Source of the DNA: Deltaproteobacteria bacterium
Lineage (GTDB): Bacteria; Desulfobacterota; Desulfobulbia; Desulfobulbales; Desulfocapsaceae
Direction of reading: 5' to 3'
NCBI GenBank assembly: GCA_026388715.1
Contig: JAPLJF010000002.1
Span: 43,305 to 107,304, forward strand
Length of the DNA: 64,000 nucleotides
In this document: positions 25,181-34,604 of the stretch, piece by piece
How the letters are laid out: each line of letters opens with the position of its first letter
How positions within the stretch are numbered: the first letter of the stretch is position 1
Translations under genes and position numbers: made by a program
The notes under the pieces: generated by a model
What the model was told of the DNA's origin: nothing
Seen by the model: only the letters and a program-made list of their open reading frames with translations
The model's database searches: none

Positions 25181-26143
25181 TTACTTCGGCTTCAGCTGTT
25201 GCAACCGTTGCGGCTCCTCTCCCAGCCACTCCGGGTTTCGGGCGGTACCGTCAAACAGGGATGAGGTCTTGAATGGCTCGAAATCGCCGTGCGCGGCCGC
25301 CTCGGCGGTTTTCGACAGCAAGAACCGTACCTCCCCAGCGCTCATCGGGCGAAACGTCCGTACCGCTTCGCATGCCTGATCCAGAATTTCCATGCTGTCG
25401 ATACCCGTTATGACTACGGAGGTGGGCAGATTCAGCGCGTAATGCAGGCACTCGATCGGGGTCACTGTTTTCGACTGCAGCAGAATCCCGTTCGCCATGC
25501 TCTTCATTCCGAGGACCCCTGTTTTCTGCCTGACCAGTTCCGGTAATACCTCTTTTTCAAAACTCCGATAATGGGCGTCCATTACGTTGAGCGGCATCTG
25601 GACTGTATCGAAAGCGAAACCGTAATCCGCCGCCACTTGCAGCATATGCAGATGGATCTTTGGGTCTTTGTGCCCCGTGAAACCGATATAGCGGAGTTTT
25701 CCTGCTTCCCGAGCCTCCACGAGCGCACCATTGGCCCCTTCAGCATCAAAGATCCGGTGCGGGTCTTCGTACCGGAGCACCTCGTGGTGCTGGACGAGAT
25801 CGATCATGTCGACCTGGAGGCGACGGAGCGATTGATCGAGCTGCCGCGCCGCTTCTTTCTTTGATCGGCCGTCGATCTTCGTCATCAGAAATACCTTATC
25901 CCGGTAACCATCGCGCAGCGCTTTGCCCATCCGGATCTCGCTGGTCCCCTTGTTGTAATCCCAGCAGTTATCCAGGAAGTTGATGCCGCGGTCTACGGCG
26001 GTGCGAATGATGCGGATGCTCAACTCCTCATCCACCCCCTTCAAGCCAAGATGCCAGCCCCCGATCCCGATCGCCGAGACTTTCTCTCCCGTGCTGCCGA
26101 GCGTTCGGTAGAGCATCCCGGGCATGGCTGTACTGTTGGACAT
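25181..26143 (-). CDS. Aldo/keto reductase
   Basis: A 320-residue (beta/alpha)8 oxidoreductase. The catalytic tetrad can be read: Asp in 'NFLDNCWDY', Tyr in the same segment, Lys in 'LMTKIDG', His in 'LVQHHEV'. The NADPH-binding end has 'VVITGIDSMEIL'. It has the length of short AKRs with no C-terminal ferredoxin domain. CAGGAGTGAATCC precedes the ATG. It lies directly downstream of the large catalase gene and probably detoxifies aldehydes formed under oxidative stress. Confidence 0.9.
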   Translation of the reverse strand: MSNSTAMPGMLYRTLGSTGEKVSAIGIGGWHLGLKGVDEELSIRIIRTAVDRGINFLDNCWDYNKGTSEIRMGKALRDGYRDKVFLMTKIDGRSKKEAARQLDQSLRRLQVDMIDLVQHHEVLRYEDPHRIFDAEGANGALVEAREAGKLRYIGFTGHKDPKIHLHMLQVAADYGFAFDTVQMPLNVMDAHYRSFEKEVLPELVRQKTGVLGMKSMANGILLQSKTVTPIECLHYALNLPTSVVITGIDSMEILDQACEAVRTFRPMSAGEVRFLLSKTAEAAAHGDFEPFKTSSLFDGTARNPEWLGEEPQRLQQLKPK

Positions 26144-26185
26144 GGATTCACTCCTGTTTGGGCGGAAGCTCTGCGGAACCGGCGG

Positions 26186-28297
26186 TTATGCCAATGTTCG
26201 AACGGACTTTTCCCGGTCCCATTGCCGTGTCTTTGCCGCAGCAATAAAGGCGTCTTTGTCGCCTACATCCACGACGCCCGTGTCTTGTCCGATATTCGCT
26301 CTTTTCAAAAGCGCCTGGCCACCCTGGTCGGCGGCGATTGCCTTGAGATGACCGAAGGCATCTCGCACGAAATCGATCGCGGCGCCTTCCTTCGACAGTG
26401 CCTTGGCGCCTTCGGCGGAAAGGATGATGGCGACTGCGTCGAAGAGTACAGAAGGCGAACCGGCCAGTTGTCCGTCAGCCGCCAGCATCGAGCCATCGGC
26501 AAGCTTCGCGCCGCCTACTTTGGGGGCGACGATCTTAACGGTAGCACCCGCATCGGTCGCGGCCTTTTTTATCTTTTTGATGACTGCGCCGTCGGAACCA
26601 TCCGCGATCAGGATGCCAACCGCGCGCCCAACCAGCGTGTCTTTCATCTTGCCGATGATCTGCAATGCGGGCGAAGGCTCCATCTTCTGCACGGGCGCCG
26701 CAGCCACCGGCGCAGCGGGCATTTTGTCGAACCCAAGCCCTGCGGCGACCCGCTTGGCTAAGTCTTCTTCGATATGGCGCAGGTGACCAACCATCGCCGC
26801 ACGCACGTGCAGATGTTCAACCTTGGAAAGCTCAAACACTAACGCCGAGGCGATGTGGGTCTGCTCATACGCGGTCTGGCTGAGAAAGAACTGCCGCGCC
26901 TGGCTGTAGTGGTCGGCGAAGCTCTCAGCACGGATGCGGCCTTTCTTGCCCGTTTCGGTTACTGCGGCGCTATGAAAGCCTTTGGGCGTCTCGCGTGGCG
27001 ACTTGTCGGACAAGGAACTGGGCTCATAGGCAACACGGCCAGCCGGTTGCGCCATCTGCATGTGTCCGTCGCGTTGATGGTTGGCGAACGGGCATTTGGG
27101 CGCGTTGATCGGGATTTGATGAAAATTGGGCGAACCGAGTCGCGAAAGCTGCGTGTCGTGATAGGAGAACAAACGGCCTTGCAACAGGGGATCATTCGAG
27201 AAATCGATGCCCGGCACGACATGGGAAGGACAGTAAGCAACCTGTTCGGTTTCAGCGAAGAAATTGTTCGGCCAGCGATCCAGCACCATGCGGCCGATTA
27301 CTTGCAGGGGCACCAGTTCTTCGGGAATAAGCTTGGTCGCATCGAGGTGATCGAACGGGAATTTGTCCGCCTCCTCTTGCGTGAAAAGTTGCACTGCGAA
27401 TTCCCATTCGGGAAAATTGCCGGCTTCAATGGCCTCGAACATGTCGCGGCGGTGGAAGTCCTGATCGGCGCCGGAAATTTTGACGGTCTCATCCCAGATC
27501 GTGGACTGCAGGCCGAGCTTGGGACGCCAGTGGAATTTGACGAAGGTCGAAATGCCTTCGTCGTTGATCAGGCGGAAACTGTGCACGCCGAAACCTTCGA
27601 TCATCCGTAGCGAACGCGGCAGGGTGCGGTCAGACATGATCCACATCACCATGTGCATGGATTCCGGCGTGAGCGAAATGAAATCCCAGAAGGTGTCGTG
27701 CGCGGTCGCCGATTGCGGAAAGCCGCGGTCGGGTTCCATCTTGACGGCATGGATGAGGTCGGGAAATTTGATGGCGTCCTGGATGAAGAAAACCGGGACG
27801 TTGTTGCCGACCAGATCCCAGTTGCCTTCCTTGGTGTAAAACTTGACGGCAAAGCCGCGGACGTCACGCGGGGTATCGACCGAACCCGCGCCGCCGGCGA
27901 CGGTCGATATCCGGGTAAACACGGGGGTCTTCTCGCCTACCTCTGTGAGTATCCTGGCGGTGGTGTACTTTTTCAACGAGGCGGTCAGCTCAAAGAAACC
28001 ATGCGCGCCCGTCGCCCGCGCGTGGACGATACGCTCAGGGATTCGCTCGTGATCGAAATGGGTGATTTTCTCGCGGAGGATGAAATCCTCCAGAAGCGTC
28101 GGACCGCGCGGATTGGCCCTGAGCGAGTTTTGATTATTGGCAAGCGCGACACCCTCGTTGGTCGTGAGTGGTGGGTGCTTTCCACCGGCGAGCTGCACCA
28201 GATCGCCGCCTGCGGCCTGTTGTGAGTTTTCCTTGTGCCCTGAGCCCCTTTTTTGTTTGCGTATTCCAGGATTACTCTTGGTTTTTTCTTTGCTCAT
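26186..28297 (-). CDS. katE: Large-subunit monofunctional catalase (KatE/HPII type)
   Basis: A 703-residue clade 2 catalase. The distal heme His lies in '[17 protein letters not shown]', the Asn in '[14 protein letters not shown]', and the heme-ligating Tyr in '[15 protein letters not shown]'. The extra C-terminal flavodoxin/GATase-like domain (about residues 560-703, '[15 protein letters not shown]') is present. AAGGAGATCG precedes ATG 28297. A 73-bp relic of a similar gene's 3' end is at 14411-14483. It destroys hydrogen peroxide in the cytoplasm. Confidence 0.95.
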   Translation of the reverse strand: MSKEKTKSNPGIRKQKRGSGHKENSQQAAGGDLVQLAGGKHPPLTTNEGVALANNQNSLRANPRGPTLLEDFILREKITHFDHERIPERIVHARATGAHGFFELTASLKKYTTARILTEVGEKTPVFTRISTVAGGAGSVDTPRDVRGFAVKFYTKEGNWDLVGNNVPVFFIQDAIKFPDLIHAVKMEPDRGFPQSATAHDTFWDFISLTPESMHMVMWIMSDRTLPRSLRMIEGFGVHSFRLINDEGISTFVKFHWRPKLGLQSTIWDETVKISGADQDFHRRDMFEAIEAGNFPEWEFAVQLFTQEEADKFPFDHLDATKLIPEELVPLQVIGRMVLDRWPNNFFAETEQVAYCPSHVVPGIDFSNDPLLQGRLFSYHDTQLSRLGSPNFHQIPINAPKCPFANHQRDGHMQMAQPAGRVAYEPSSLSDKSPRETPKGFHSAAVTETGKKGRIRAESFADHYSQARQFFLSQTAYEQTHIASALVFELSKVEHLHVRAAMVGHLRHIEEDLAKRVAAGLGFDKMPAAPVAAAPVQKMEPSPALQIIGKMKDTLVGRAVGILIADGSDGAVIKKIKKAATDAGATVKIVAPKVGGAKLADGSMLAADGQLAGSPSVLFDAVAIILSAEGAKALSKEGAAIDFVRDAFGHLKAIAADQGGQALLKRANIGQDTGVVDVGDKDAFIAAAKTRQWDREKSVRTLA

Positions 28298-28423
28298 GAT
28301 CGATCTCCTTGGTAAATGGATTTCCTGATTGCCGACTATTGTCATGTATTGTCAATTTCCTTACTTCTTTTTGGGCTTTCGCCTATGACAAAGCTCACTT
28401 GTTGCAGGAGCACCTCCATCTGG

Positions 28424-29638
28424 CTACTTGCGGGGTTCTATCAGGTGCTTGTTGGTTTGCTTATGGCGAAACTCGGACAAGTGCCGATATATCTCAACCC
28501 TCGCCCGGTTGATGCCGCCGATCGGTCGATGTTCAATCAAGGAATGCGCCGGGGAGAATGACAAATCCTCAGCCAGTTCCTCACGTTCCTGGGTACGGAA
28601 GGCTTGGGGAGGAATGCGAAGGGTGGCCACTTTGATAAAGGGGGATTCTTTTTCGCTCCAATCCACACCGGCATCCTCAACCGGCATCCGGACAGGGTCT
28701 TTTTGAACTTGCATCATGAAATCAAAGCTTGCCTCATTTGTTGCCAGGTGTTTTTCCATGTTTTCAGTGAGATAATGATCGGTAAGCATTGGCGGCAAGG
28801 AACTTTTTATGCGTGAAGTGGGAACGAGGGAATATTTTACACTGTGATCTGGCCCGCAGAGATAAGGAGTTGTACTCCAATAGCGGATGTCCAACGGAGA
28901 GGTCTGGTTTTGCCTCGCCTTGAGTAGTTCGTTAATTATATGGAACTTGCCGGACACAACCAGACGAGAAAAAAAGACAAGGGGCGACCATTTGATGCTG
29001 TAGTACACCGCATCATGGAACAGTTTGACCGTTCCTAAAGGCATAGTTGGATGGCTTATTAATATAAAGTCCTGTGTTTCTTTTTCCTCGTTTTGCGTCT
29101 GAAACCGCTCCCCTTTGACCCCCATGATTTTTATGGCAAAACCACGGAGGTCTTTGACTTTGTCCGACTGGATCTTACCGCTTGAACTGGAAATTCGAAT
29201 CCAAGCGGGATAGGTTTGGGGAAACTCAAATATTCCCTTCTTCAGATCCGCCGGGATGTTCGGTTCCACAATGAATTCTGCTTGCAGGCAGGCCAGATTT
29301 TTCGGGTGCGCGTCACGTCTGGTTTGGCCTGCGGGATAATCTGTGGACATCTTTTCTTGTAATAAAACTTCCATGTCTTTGATCAGGCGTTCTTCATCGG
29401 CAGGGACCTTTTCAAATCTGGTTATGCCCCCTAATTTCCCGTTAGAAAACTGCACATTGTCCCTCTCATCGGATTTATCGTTTTGGGCAAGCTCATCCTC
29501 AGCTTTGAGCTGGTCACCTTGATTTTCTTCCGTGTCGGAGCCGAAACGGACATCAGCTTCTTTGGTGGTGATAGCTTTAGCACAGGCAAAGCTCACCAAT
29601 GCCAATGCTAACAGAATCATACCAAGATTTTTCATCAT
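28424..29638 (-). CDS. Catalase-family heme protein with signal peptide
   Basis: A 404-residue protein with an N-terminal export signal ('MILLALALVSFACAKA'; the Cys may be a weak lipobox). After an acidic linker (residues 25-60) comes a minimal catalase-like fold: 'YPAWIRISSSSGKI', 'DLRGFAIKIMGVKG', 'TQDFILISHPTMPLG'. Such short catalase relatives (~350 residues) include hydroperoxide-processing enzymes as well as catalases, so the substrate may be peroxide or an organic hydroperoxide. AAGGAAATC lies before the paired ATGs. It is transcribed toward the large catalase, 126 bp away. Confidence 0.78.
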   Translation of the reverse strand: MMKNLGMILLALALVSFACAKAITTKEADVRFGSDTEENQGDQLKAEDELAQNDKSDERDNVQFSNGKLGGITRFEKVPADEERLIKDMEVLLQEKMSTDYPAGQTRRDAHPKNLACLQAEFIVEPNIPADLKKGIFEFPQTYPAWIRISSSSGKIQSDKVKDLRGFAIKIMGVKGERFQTQNEEKETQDFILISHPTMPLGTVKLFHDAVYYSIKWSPLVFFSRLVVSGKFHIINELLKARQNQTSPLDIRYWSTTPYLCGPDHSVKYSLVPTSRIKSSLPPMLTDHYLTENMEKHLATNEASFDFMMQVQKDPVRMPVEDAGVDWSEKESPFIKVATLRIPPQAFRTQEREELAEDLSFSPAHSLIEHRPIGGINRARVEIYRHLSEFRHKQTNKHLIEPRK

Positions 29639-29861
29639 GATTTCCTTTGAATAGCCTCTTGGGTTGGGCTGCAAATCCTAAATAAAGTGGTCAAGAAAAA
29701 AATACACCCTGAATACACCCTGAATAGAGAGCTTCCAAAGAGAGTACAGCTAACCGATCCAACATCTTGAGTTGCTGTTGATCGCTTCTAAGCCGCCAAT
29801 GAGCAGCCACCGCTGACGAAACCCGGATGGAGTTCTGCCAGCGGATATAACCATGTTTGAA

Positions 29862-30134
29862 TTAGCTCTGGTTTTTTCCATCTTTGGCTTCCTGTTCCAT
29901 TTTTTTTAAACGGGTGTAGTAATCGGCAAACTCGTTGAGATGCGCGAGTGCGATTTTGCCGGTGAGGATGGGGTCGTTGCCTGTCACGTCTGTTGACGGG
30001 TCATGCAGGCCATGTTCCAATTCAACATTCAAACCCATGCGGAACTGTTCCACGTTGGAGCGGCTCCAATCAATACCCAGCTTGTCGCCGATTTTACGGG
30101 CTTGCTCAGTCGTGAAATGTTGCTTGGCTGACAT
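29862..30134 (-). CDS. DUF5661 family protein
   Basis: A 90-residue protein matching the conserved pattern 'FTTEQARKIGDKLGIDW', 'FRMGLNVELEHGLHDP', 'TGKIALAHLNEFADYYTRL' of the DUF5661 family, which is common near stress genes. Function unknown. AAGGAG precedes the ATG. It stands alone between the catalase-family gene and the hydrolase. Confidence 0.75.
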   Translation of the reverse strand: MSAKQHFTTEQARKIGDKLGIDWSRSNVEQFRMGLNVELEHGLHDPSTDVTGNDPILTGKIALAHLNEFADYYTRLKKMEQEAKDGKNQS

Positions 30135-30240
30135 TTCGTTTTTCTCCTTCAGTGTGATTTACTATAACTAATAGTATAGACACGAAGCGCCGCGAACCCT
30201 TGATAACGGTTGGCTTTGCAGCGGTGCCGGTAAAGCGATC

Positions 30241-31065
30241 TCAGGTTTTAAGGAATGCCAGCAGGTCGGCGTTGAGCTGGTCTTTGTGCGTGTACGCGAG
30301 GCCGTGGGGCGCCCCCGGGTAGATTTTTAGGGTCGCATTACTGACCAGCTTCGATGAGCGGAGCGCTGCGGCACCGATCGGTACGATCTGGTCGTCGTCA
30401 CCATGAATGATCAGCGTCGGCACGTCGAACTTCTTGAGGTCTTCGGTGAAATTCGTCTCGGAGAACGCCTTGATGCAGTCGAAGGTGTTCTTGTGACCGG
30501 CCTGCATCCCCTGAAGCCAGAACGAGTCGATCATGCCCTGCGAAACCTTGGCGTCGGGTCTGTTGGCCCCGAAAAACGGGCCGCTGGCGAGATCCTTGTA
30601 GAACTGCGAGCGGTCGGCGATGGAGCCAAGACGGATCTCGTCGAATTTCTCAATCGGCAAGCCGCCGGGATTGGCCTTTGTTTTCAGCATCAGTGGCGGG
30701 ACGGCGGAGATCAGGGCGGCCTTGGCCACCCGTTTCGTGCCATGACGGCCGATATAGCGGGCAACCTCACCGCCGCCCGCAGAGAAGCCGATGAGGACAG
30801 CATTTTTCAGGTCGAGCGCCTGGATGAGTTCCGAGAGGTCGTCGGCATAGGTGTCCATCTCGTTGCCACTCCAAGGCTGGCTTGACCGGCCATGGCCGCG
30901 ACGGTCATGGGCAATGCATCGATATCCGTTGGAGGCTAGGAATAGCATCTGGGCCTCCCAGCTATCAGCGCTGAGCGGCCAGCCGTGGCTGAATACCACA
31001 GGCTGGCCTGCGCCCCAGTCCTTGTAATAGATCTGCGTACCGTCTTTCGTCATAATCGTGCTCAT
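30241..31065 (-). CDS. Alpha/beta hydrolase (non-heme chloroperoxidase-like)
   Basis: A 274-residue intact hydrolase, the reference for three broken copies. Oxyanion-loop '[12 protein letters not shown]', nucleophile '[13 protein letters not shown]' (Ser), acid '[12 protein letters not shown]' (Asp), base '[10 protein letters not shown]' (His). This group is often named non-heme chloroperoxidase or arylesterase/perhydrolase. ATG 31065 is the family's usual start (MSTI[14 protein letters not shown]); however AGGAGG lies 7 nt before an in-frame TTG at 31083, which may be the real start and would add six residues. Confidence 0.9.
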   Translation of the reverse strand: MSTIMTKDGTQIYYKDWGAGQPVVFSHGWPLSADSWEAQMLFLASNGYRCIAHDRRGHGRSSQPWSGNEMDTYADDLSELIQALDLKNAVLIGFSAGGGEVARYIGRHGTKRVAKAALISAVPPLMLKTKANPGGLPIEKFDEIRLGSIADRSQFYKDLASGPFFGANRPDAKVSQGMIDSFWLQGMQAGHKNTFDCIKAFSETNFTEDLKKFDVPTLIIHGDDDQIVPIGAAALRSSKLVSNATLKIYPGAPHGLAYTHKDQLNADLLAFLKT

Positions 31066-31196
31066 TGTTGTGTCTCTTTTCAAAACGATACCTCCTTCGT
31101 TAGTTTGCCCCACGGGGGTGCGTTCGATCAGCATAACTGTATCTTGATTCATATGACTGCTTCCGCCAATTGCGCAGGGAAGGGCAAGCTGAAGCC

Positions 31197-31573
31197 GAAT
31201 CTGTCTCATGACCTCGCGCATGAACGCGGGGAGATCGGTCGGTTGCCGGGACGTGACCAGATTGCCGTCAACAACCAGCTCCCGGTTAGAGCGCGCCGGC
31301 GCTGATCAAGATCTGGGGCCCGTGGCAGATGGCGGCAACCGGTTTGTTCTCCACAAAAAAAGTCCGGGCAATCTCCAGCGCCATCGGCTCTTCTCTCACC
31401 ACCGACGGCGCCGCCCCCCGGGCAGGACCAGGATTGCATAGTCGTCAGGATTGACCTCGTCAAGAGTCTTGTCCATGGCCACTTCGTAGCCGTGCTTGCC
31501 AGTGATGGCCCCGTTGCTCGGAAATCTTTTTCCCATGTGTCAACGCTGCCGAAGATCTCGCCCATCGACCGCC
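31197..31573 (-). pseudogene. Mosaic relic of a SOD-PfpI gene pair
   Basis: Positions 31197-31515 match the PfpI gene at 21778-22200, with a 63-bp deletion between two GCCGGC repeats (21889 and 21952 in the intact gene; one copy left at 31295), a 5-bp loss, and a lost base in the glycine-rich region. From about 31518 to 31573 the frame reads 'GEIFGSVDTWEKDF', a fragment of a SOD of the 22332 type. So SOD and PfpI lie in the same order as in the intact pair but most of both is gone. A MITE sits at the SOD end. Confidence 0.8.
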
Positions 31574-31576
31574 TTA

Positions 31577-31719
31577 GAGCTTGTCCGTAAATAAGCTTTT
31601 CAGGGATCGCGCCGGATTTTGAGACGAATTTGGCCGAGACGATTGAGTAAAACCGCAGCCGTAGCAGCGCTACGGCGAGGATTTTGCGATTGAGGAGCGG
31701 CCAAAGACGGCCAAAACCG
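31577..31719 (-). repeat. 180-bp MITE family, copy 2 (inverted, one end missing)
   Basis: It begins with GAGCTTGTCCGTAAATAA flanked by TTA (31574-31576) and follows the reverse complement of the family to 'GGCCAAAACCG', where similarity stops. The far terminal repeat is lost. Confidence 0.85.
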
Positions 31720-31741
31720 CTTCCTCTCTCGGCTAAACCCT

Positions 31742-31933
31742 TTACTTCCCTATACGAATCGTTGAGATGTTTCCTATGAGTCCGAAGACATTCAAGAGCC
31801 ATATAATCACCACAATAACCACTACCACATTCAAGATTTTCTTTATGGTAGACTGCATCGGTATATAGCTGTTAATCACCCATAGGATCACTCCAACGAC
31901 AACCAAAACAATCACTAATTGAATCAATGGCAT
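31742..31933 (-). CDS. Thivi_2564-like small membrane protein
   Basis: A 63-residue protein of two hydrophobic helices: 'LIQLVIVLVVVGVILWVIN' and 'ILNVVVVIVVIIWLLNVFG', joined by 'SYIPMQSTIKK'. This matches the Thivi_2564 family of small inner-membrane proteins of unknown role. It is close to the CsbD-like gene, with which such proteins often co-occur in stress regions. Confidence 0.75.
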   Translation of the reverse strand: MPLIQLVIVLVVVGVILWVINSYIPMQSTIKKILNVVVVIVVIIWLLNVFGLIGNISTIRIGK

Positions 31934-32107
31934 AGATTATCTCCTTTTTATCTTGTTGTCTTGTGTACCCGTTCCGTTATTTTGTTACAGTTACATTTGA
32001 ACTCTTTTACTTCGAAGAGCTTATGCCTTTCGGGATCATGGTTGTGGTGTGTCATGCACCCGCAGTCGGGGCTCAAGGACACGCAGGGGCAGGACACGCC
32101 GCTCTCA

Positions 32108-32287
32108 CTACTTCCCCAAAACCTTCTTGACCTGGCCGATTTTTCCCTGAACTTTGCCGGCTATCTTTTCAGCGGTACCTTCATCTTCCAACTTTGGATT
32201 ATCACTTAATTTTCCGGCGATCTCCTTGATCTTACCCTTCACTTCGTGAATCTTGCCTTTTGCCTGGTCCTTCGTACTGGATTTCAT
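32108..32287 (-). CDS. CsbD family stress protein
   Basis: A 59-residue, lysine-rich hydrophilic protein: 'DQAKGKIHEVKGKIKEIAGK' then 'AEKIAGKVQGKIGQVKKVLGK', the repeated G-K-I/V-x-x-x-x-G-K pattern of CsbD (general-stress) proteins. AAAGGAG stands 8 nt before the ATG. It is short enough to be missed by length filters. Confidence 0.85.
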   Translation of the reverse strand: MKSSTKDQAKGKIHEVKGKIKEIAGKLSDNPKLEDEGTAEKIAGKVQGKIGQVKKVLGK

Positions 32288-32351
32288 GGTATTCTCTCCT
32301 TTAGGATTTCGATATGACTGCTGAGATTTTATCCACAGTTAACACCGTAAC

Positions 32352-32822
32352 TTACTTGATTTGCTCCCGGATCTCCCCATTAGGGTTGGCATCGGTGTGA
32401 ACATTGACGTAGGTATCACCCGCTTTGATAAGCTGTACCAGATCATTGAGTGATTTTCCCATGAGGTCACCTGACAGATCTTTAGCTGTAATGGTTCCCT
32501 CAGATAGTTTTCCGCTGAATTTACCTTCCTTTTTGGGACCGCTAAAGAGACTTACAAGCGGCTGACCGTTTTTCCCCTTCATGCCACGGTGAATGTGTGC
32601 AGCAGTGGCGTTATTGATGTTTTTTACCTTCAGCTTGTAGCTCAGTTCCTTGCCATCGCTGCTCAACTTGAACTTGATATTGCCTGTGGCCTCTGTCTTG
32701 ACGCTCGGCACCTCGTTGTTCCCCGTCAGTTTGGCATGGAAACTCTTTTCAGCGGCAAATCCGGCCGAGACAGCCAGAGTGGTGGACAGGATCACAAACA
32801 ACAACAGTTTTGCAATATTCAT
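32352..32822 (-). CDS. Exported CHRD-domain protein
   Basis: A 156-residue protein: signal peptide to 'SAGFAA', then one CHRD domain covering the rest. Typical signatures are 'AKLTGNNEVPSV', 'ATAAHIHRGMKGKNG' and the ending 'VNVHTDANPNGEIREQI'. CHRD domains are beta-rich and of uncertain function in bacteria. The second ATG (32822) has GGAG at good spacing; the first (32828) is too close. Confidence 0.88.
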   Translation of the reverse strand: MNIAKLLLFVILSTTLAVSAGFAAEKSFHAKLTGNNEVPSVKTEATGNIKFKLSSDGKELSYKLKVKNINNATAAHIHRGMKGKNGQPLVSLFSGPKKEGKFSGKLSEGTITAKDLSGDLMGKSLNDLVQLIKAGDTYVNVHTDANPNGEIREQIK

Positions 32823-33058
32823 TTGCATTTCTCCTTTGTCGTCAGTTAGCTGGTTGATTAAATCTAACTTTTATTGTTTTTTGGTTCCTTGTAAGCATAC
32901 CTCTCGACAATCGCATTCATAATGCAACCAGGAAGGGAGATGATGCTTCTTACCTCGCATCAGACTTTTAACCTCCCATTTCGCACCTCCTGTTGAGCTG
33001 TAGTCTTTGCCACTGGCATTGATCTCCGTTCACTCGATACCGATTTTTCCAGAAAATT

Positions 33059-33625
33059 CTACCGGAACCTGTCTATATCCATTGCTAAGGAATCAAGCCG
33101 ACGGGAGATGTCTGCACTCTCTTCGTACGTAGCGGGTCTGCCTCCCTCCGTGGTCCTTAAATATTCTCTCCGAATGGAGTCTAATCTGGCCTGAAATTCT
33201 CTTTCCTCTGAACGAGGCAAACGCCCGCTGATTCTTCCATCATCAATTCTCCTTTGGAGTGTGACAATCGTGTCCCCATTCCTTGGGTCTTCAATTCTTG
33301 TAGTCCGGGCATGTGCCCTGTTTATATCCTCTCCAAGCGCATCAAGTCTTGCATGAAGGTTATCCCATTCTTCCTGATAGACAATTTTGTCTCTCAGCTC
33401 CGCATAGTCTGTTCGAATAATCCTCAGTCTCGTCAGAAACATCTGGGACTGATCAGGGGTAAGCGCGCCGGTTTTCAGCCCATCTCCAATCCTCTCCTGG
33501 ATTACAATCATTTTATTTTCTGCGCTTCTTTCCTGATCTGGCCACGTGTGCATCATAGAGGCACAGCCTGAAAACAAGGACAATCCAAAAAGTATGAGCA
33601 CTGTTATAAAAATATTCTTCTTCAT
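33059..33625 (-). CDS. Lipoprotein, helical, function unknown
   Basis: A 188-residue protein with lipobox LFSGC (Cys at 21). The mature part is charged and helical with two related segments of the form 'RIGDGLKTGALTPDQSQMFLTRL' and 'RIDDGRISGRLPRSEEREFQARL' (given in part: DGLKTGALTPDQ and DGRISGRLPRSE), i.e. an internal duplication of about 90 residues. Each half ends in a region like 'RLDALGEDINRA' / 'RLDSLAMDIDRF'. Likely periplasmic-facing. AGGAGG precedes the ATG. It is the last (rightmost) gene of the minus-strand block. Confidence 0.75.
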   Translation of the reverse strand: MKKNIFITVLILFGLSLFSGCASMMHTWPDQERSAENKMIVIQERIGDGLKTGALTPDQSQMFLTRLRIIRTDYAELRDKIVYQEEWDNLHARLDALGEDINRAHARTTRIEDPRNGDTIVTLQRRIDDGRISGRLPRSEEREFQARLDSIRREYLRTTEGGRPATYEESADISRRLDSLAMDIDRFR

Positions 33626-34133
33626 TTTGCTCCTCCTGTCTTTAACTTATTATTATAGTTACTTTTGGAGTCTTTTCCTTCGCAGACATCCTGCCTTTTC
33701 TTTCGTTCTTGTGAGTACCATGTCTCATAAAACGCTCTCTTTTTTAAGCACTGGTGGGGTTCTCCCGCGCCGCGGTTGTTTTCGAAGGGGTTATGATAAT
33801 ACTTTTTTGGTGAGTCTGGGTTGGTCAAGTGAGCTCCGAAGCGATCCTCGAATGGCTCATTTTGAGGACTGGATGCTAACTCAACATCACTTTACTCCCA
33901 TAATCAACGCTATAAACTGTGCTGGCCGTGATTTGACGTGTGGCGTTATGGACGGGATCTTGTGTTCTGTGTTAAACAATTCATAGACAGCAGGCAATTT
34001 GTGCCATTATTCACTATTTCTTATTTAAGCAATCCTTGTGCCAGGTTTCTAATACTCAGCGTCACGCCATCTATCATTTTGATTATTAAAAATAATTAGC
34101 TTAAAAAGCATTTTTAGAACTGTCTTTAATAGC
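33626..34133. other. 508-bp gap without recognisable genes
   Basis: AT-rich spacer at the right end of the minus-strand block. Short frames on both strands here carry no motif, signal peptide or convincing ribosome site. Confidence 0.5.
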
Positions 34134-34186
34134 CCGGTAAAAAGGGTTGTATCTAACCAATGGTTATATACAACCCTTTTTACCGG
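34134..34186. repeat. 53-bp near-perfect palindrome
   Basis: Arms of 26 bp around A34160 pair at every position except one (C34153/T34167). The arms read CCGGTAAAAAGGGTTGTAT and its complement; the centre is TAACCA-A-TGGTTA. It could form a cruciform in DNA or a long RNA stem. It lies between the end of the minus-strand accessory block and a transposase remnant. Confidence 0.85.
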
Positions 34187-34346
34187 TTTCTTTGGTGTTG
34201 TAGATTGGAAATGATAAATGATACGCTCGCGGCAATACTTGTATCCACGTCTGTCGTGGAACCGATGAAATCGTTTGAGGATCGACATGGTGACGATGCT
34301 GTTCAGGAACGTGAGCCGGTTTACCTGCTCCACATAAAGGAAAGAC

Positions 34347-34604
34347 AACGTTCAGGCAGAGCTGGCGCGGCTAAAGAAAGAAAAACAGTGTTTGAGAATG
34401 GAGTGTAAAATTTAAAAAAAGCGGCGGCTTTTTTTAAGTCTCACCAGCTTGTTTCTCTGTGAGCGAGTCGGGGTGCGGTATCAAATGATTGAAGGCGTCA
34501 TTCGTATGTGGGCTCTATCAGTCCAAAGGAATTTGCCGAAATGCGGCTTTTGGAAAAAGATGCTTCACAAACTGTCTATTTTTACTTGACTACATCAAAG
34601 AGAA
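34347..34604 (+). pseudogene. IS3-family transposase remnant (OrfA end)
   Basis: The plus strand reads 'VQAELARLKKEKQCLRMECKI', given here as ELARLKKEK and LRMECKI, then TAA; with one extra T the frame continues 'LKKAAAFFKSHQLVSL'. This is the classical C-terminus of IS3-type OrfA (L-x-x-E-x-x-x-L-K-K-A-A-A-F-F). The A7G run overlaps where OrfA-OrfB frameshifting occurs. What follows to 34604 has no readable OrfB, so the element is dead. Confidence 0.65.

Noticed and set aside
29695-29730. Short tandem repeat ATACACCCTGA x2
   Set aside because: Only two 13-bp units in a spacer; not enough to suggest a functional site.
33546-33986. 146-codon plus-strand frame in the gap right of the lipoprotein
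   Set aside because: It overlaps the lipoprotein start region, has low-complexity hydrophobic then random sequence, and no ribosome site.
34160-34408. 82-codon plus-strand frame containing the palindrome
   Set aside because: It starts inside the palindrome and has no family signature; the recognisable transposase remnant is in another frame.
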